Made by a program: the position numbers and the translations under genes
NCBI GenBank assembly: GCA_947497985.1
Contig: CANMIX010000006.1
Span: forward strand, 124,001 to 188,000
DNA from: an uncultured Paracoccaceae bacterium
GTDB taxonomy: Bacteria; Pseudomonadota; Alphaproteobacteria; Rhodobacterales; Rhodobacteraceae
Direction of reading: 5' to 3'
Length of the DNA stretch: 64,000 nt
In this document: in pieces, positions 63,319 through 64,000 of the stretch
How positions within the stretch are numbered: the first letter of the stretch is position 1
How the letters are laid out: every line of letters begins with the position of its first letter
Notes under the pieces: model-generated
Seen by the model: the letters and a program-made list of their open reading frames with translations, nothing else
What the model was told of the DNA's origin: nothing
Database searches by the model: none

Positions 63319-63969
63319 TTATGTCTCTTTGCCCAGTCCCTCAAGCAAAGGAACAAAGCGGACAGAGCGTAATTCGTCATATTCCAGCCCATCGGCGGTT
63401 TTATGCACACGAATAAGCGATTGAACGTGGTCAGACTGGCCGACGGGCAGCACCATTATGCCGCCGATCTTGAGCTGAGCCAACAGCGGGCTGGGTGGAT
63501 CTTCGGCTGCGGCGGTCACAATTATACGATCAAAGGGCGCTTGTTCCGGCATTCCATGTGATCCATCCCCCACCAAAGAGGTCAGATTGGAGATCGCAAG
63601 CTGGTCAAATACATCGCGCGCTTCGCGCACCAAACGGCTAAAGCGGTCGATCGTATACACCCGCCGGGCCAGCCGGGCCAGGATCGCCGCCTGATAACCA
63701 GAGCCGGTGCCCACCTCCAGAACGGTATCGCGCGGGCTCACCTGCAAGGCCTGGGTCATAATGCCAACCACCGACGGCTGCGAGATGGTCTGCCCGCAGG
63801 AAATTGGCAGCGGCATGTCCTCATAGGCGCGATCCGAAAACAATCCGCGTACAAACAGACCCCGGTCAATGGTTTCCATTGCTTCCAGAACGGTTTGCTC
63901 GGTCACGCCTTTTGAACGCAGCGCGAACAGGAATTGCATCTTTGTTTCTGGATCGGGACCTTGTGTCAT
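63319..63969 (-). CDS. pcm: protein-L-isoaspartate O-methyltransferase
   Basis: SAM-dependent enzyme that repairs isoaspartyl damage in proteins, 216 aa. Motifs: [20 protein letters not shown] (about residue 52), the SAM-binding [16 protein letters not shown] (about 81), and the post-I region [27 protein letters not shown] (about 149) is the family's C-terminal part. It overlaps surE by 4 nt and is 124 nt upstream of nlpD, the classical surE-pcm-nlpD arrangement. Confidence 0.95.
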   Translation of the reverse strand: MTQGPDPETKMQFLFALRSKGVTEQTVLEAMETIDRGLFVRGLFSDRAYEDMPLPISCGQTISQPSVVGIMTQALQVSPRDTVLEVGTGSGYQAAILARLARRVYTIDRFSRLVREARDVFDQLAISNLTSLVGDGSHGMPEQAPFDRIIVTAAAEDPPSPLLAQLKIGGIMVLPVGQSDHVQSLIRVHKTADGLEYDELRSVRFVPLLEGLGKET

Positions 63970-64000
63970 TCTACCGCCTGAAATGCGTCCAGAACATCAT
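63966..64000 (-). CDS. surE: C-terminal end of a gene upstream of pcm, probably surE
   Basis: Eleven codons including the stop are inside the window: the frame reads [10 protein letters not shown] then TGA, overlapping the pcm ATG (ATGA). Position in a surE-pcm-nlpD order makes 5'-nucleotidase SurE the likely identity, but the residues visible are too few to prove it. Confidence 0.5.
   Translation of the reverse strand, partial: DVLDAFQAVE

Overview
The window looks like chromosomal DNA of a marine Roseobacter-group alphaproteobacterium (Rhodobacteraceae). The reasons are the nuo operon interrupted by small genes of the kind known as URFs in the Paracoccus/Rhodobacter nqo/nuo clusters (including DUF5337- and DUF5333-like proteins), a NuoE with a helix-hairpin-helix tail, the birA-coaX-rnj group directly after nuoN, a Hint-domain protein of the type common in roseobacters, tatABC plus surE-pcm-nlpD, and the even, GC-rich codon use. 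This is inference from gene content; the genus cannot be fixed from the sequence alone. I saw no rRNA, tRNA, CRISPR array, prophage or insertion sequence.

Layout. 1-7190: a peptide-type ABC importer (permease, binding protein, and a divergent two-domain ATPase) followed by two tandem M20 aminoacylases, suggesting uptake and hydrolysis of acylated amino acids or peptides. 7318-10710: a minus-strand moaA-waaA-glycosyltransferase run (molybdopterin and LPS core). 10804-15700: a lipoprotein gene converging on glmU-glmS-PNPOx-alkD. 15831-17722: a HAD phosphatase and a DegT-type aminotransferase. 17953-25262: the complete leucine (isovaleryl-CoA to acetoacetate) branch, ivd, mccB, mccA, HMG-CoA lyase and methylglutaconyl-CoA hydratase, with an outward-facing ompW between ivd and mccB.

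25407-45595: a 14-gene respiratory complex I operon (nuoA-N) with five embedded extra genes, closed by a strong terminator, then birA, coaX and ribonuclease J. 45596-46230: a gene-poor stretch with a 55-codon ORF, a row of hairpins and an orphan 20-bp dyad. 46230-50485: DEAD-box helicase, family 2-type glycosyltransferase and prfC. 50587-52067: phasin and PHB-depolymerase-like genes (polyhydroxyalkanoate granule). 52206-57624: Hint protein, atypical SDR, AlkC-like repair protein, orphan ABC ATPase, WYL regulator with an ABM-type gene. 57847-64000: tatABC, a DUF815 ATPase, an MFS transporter, and nlpD-pcm-surE on the minus strand.

Nothing here is a plainly new defence or mobile system. The best leads are: three small exported proteins embedded in the nuo operon, each with two cysteines in the mature domain, two of them possibly related to each other; a His/Asp-rich insertion in NuoL; the small-ORF/hairpin region after rnj; and several readable regulatory sites (a promoter plus operator at ivd, an FNR-type box at ompW, a dyad at the WYL/ABM operon, and a possibly leaderless prfC).
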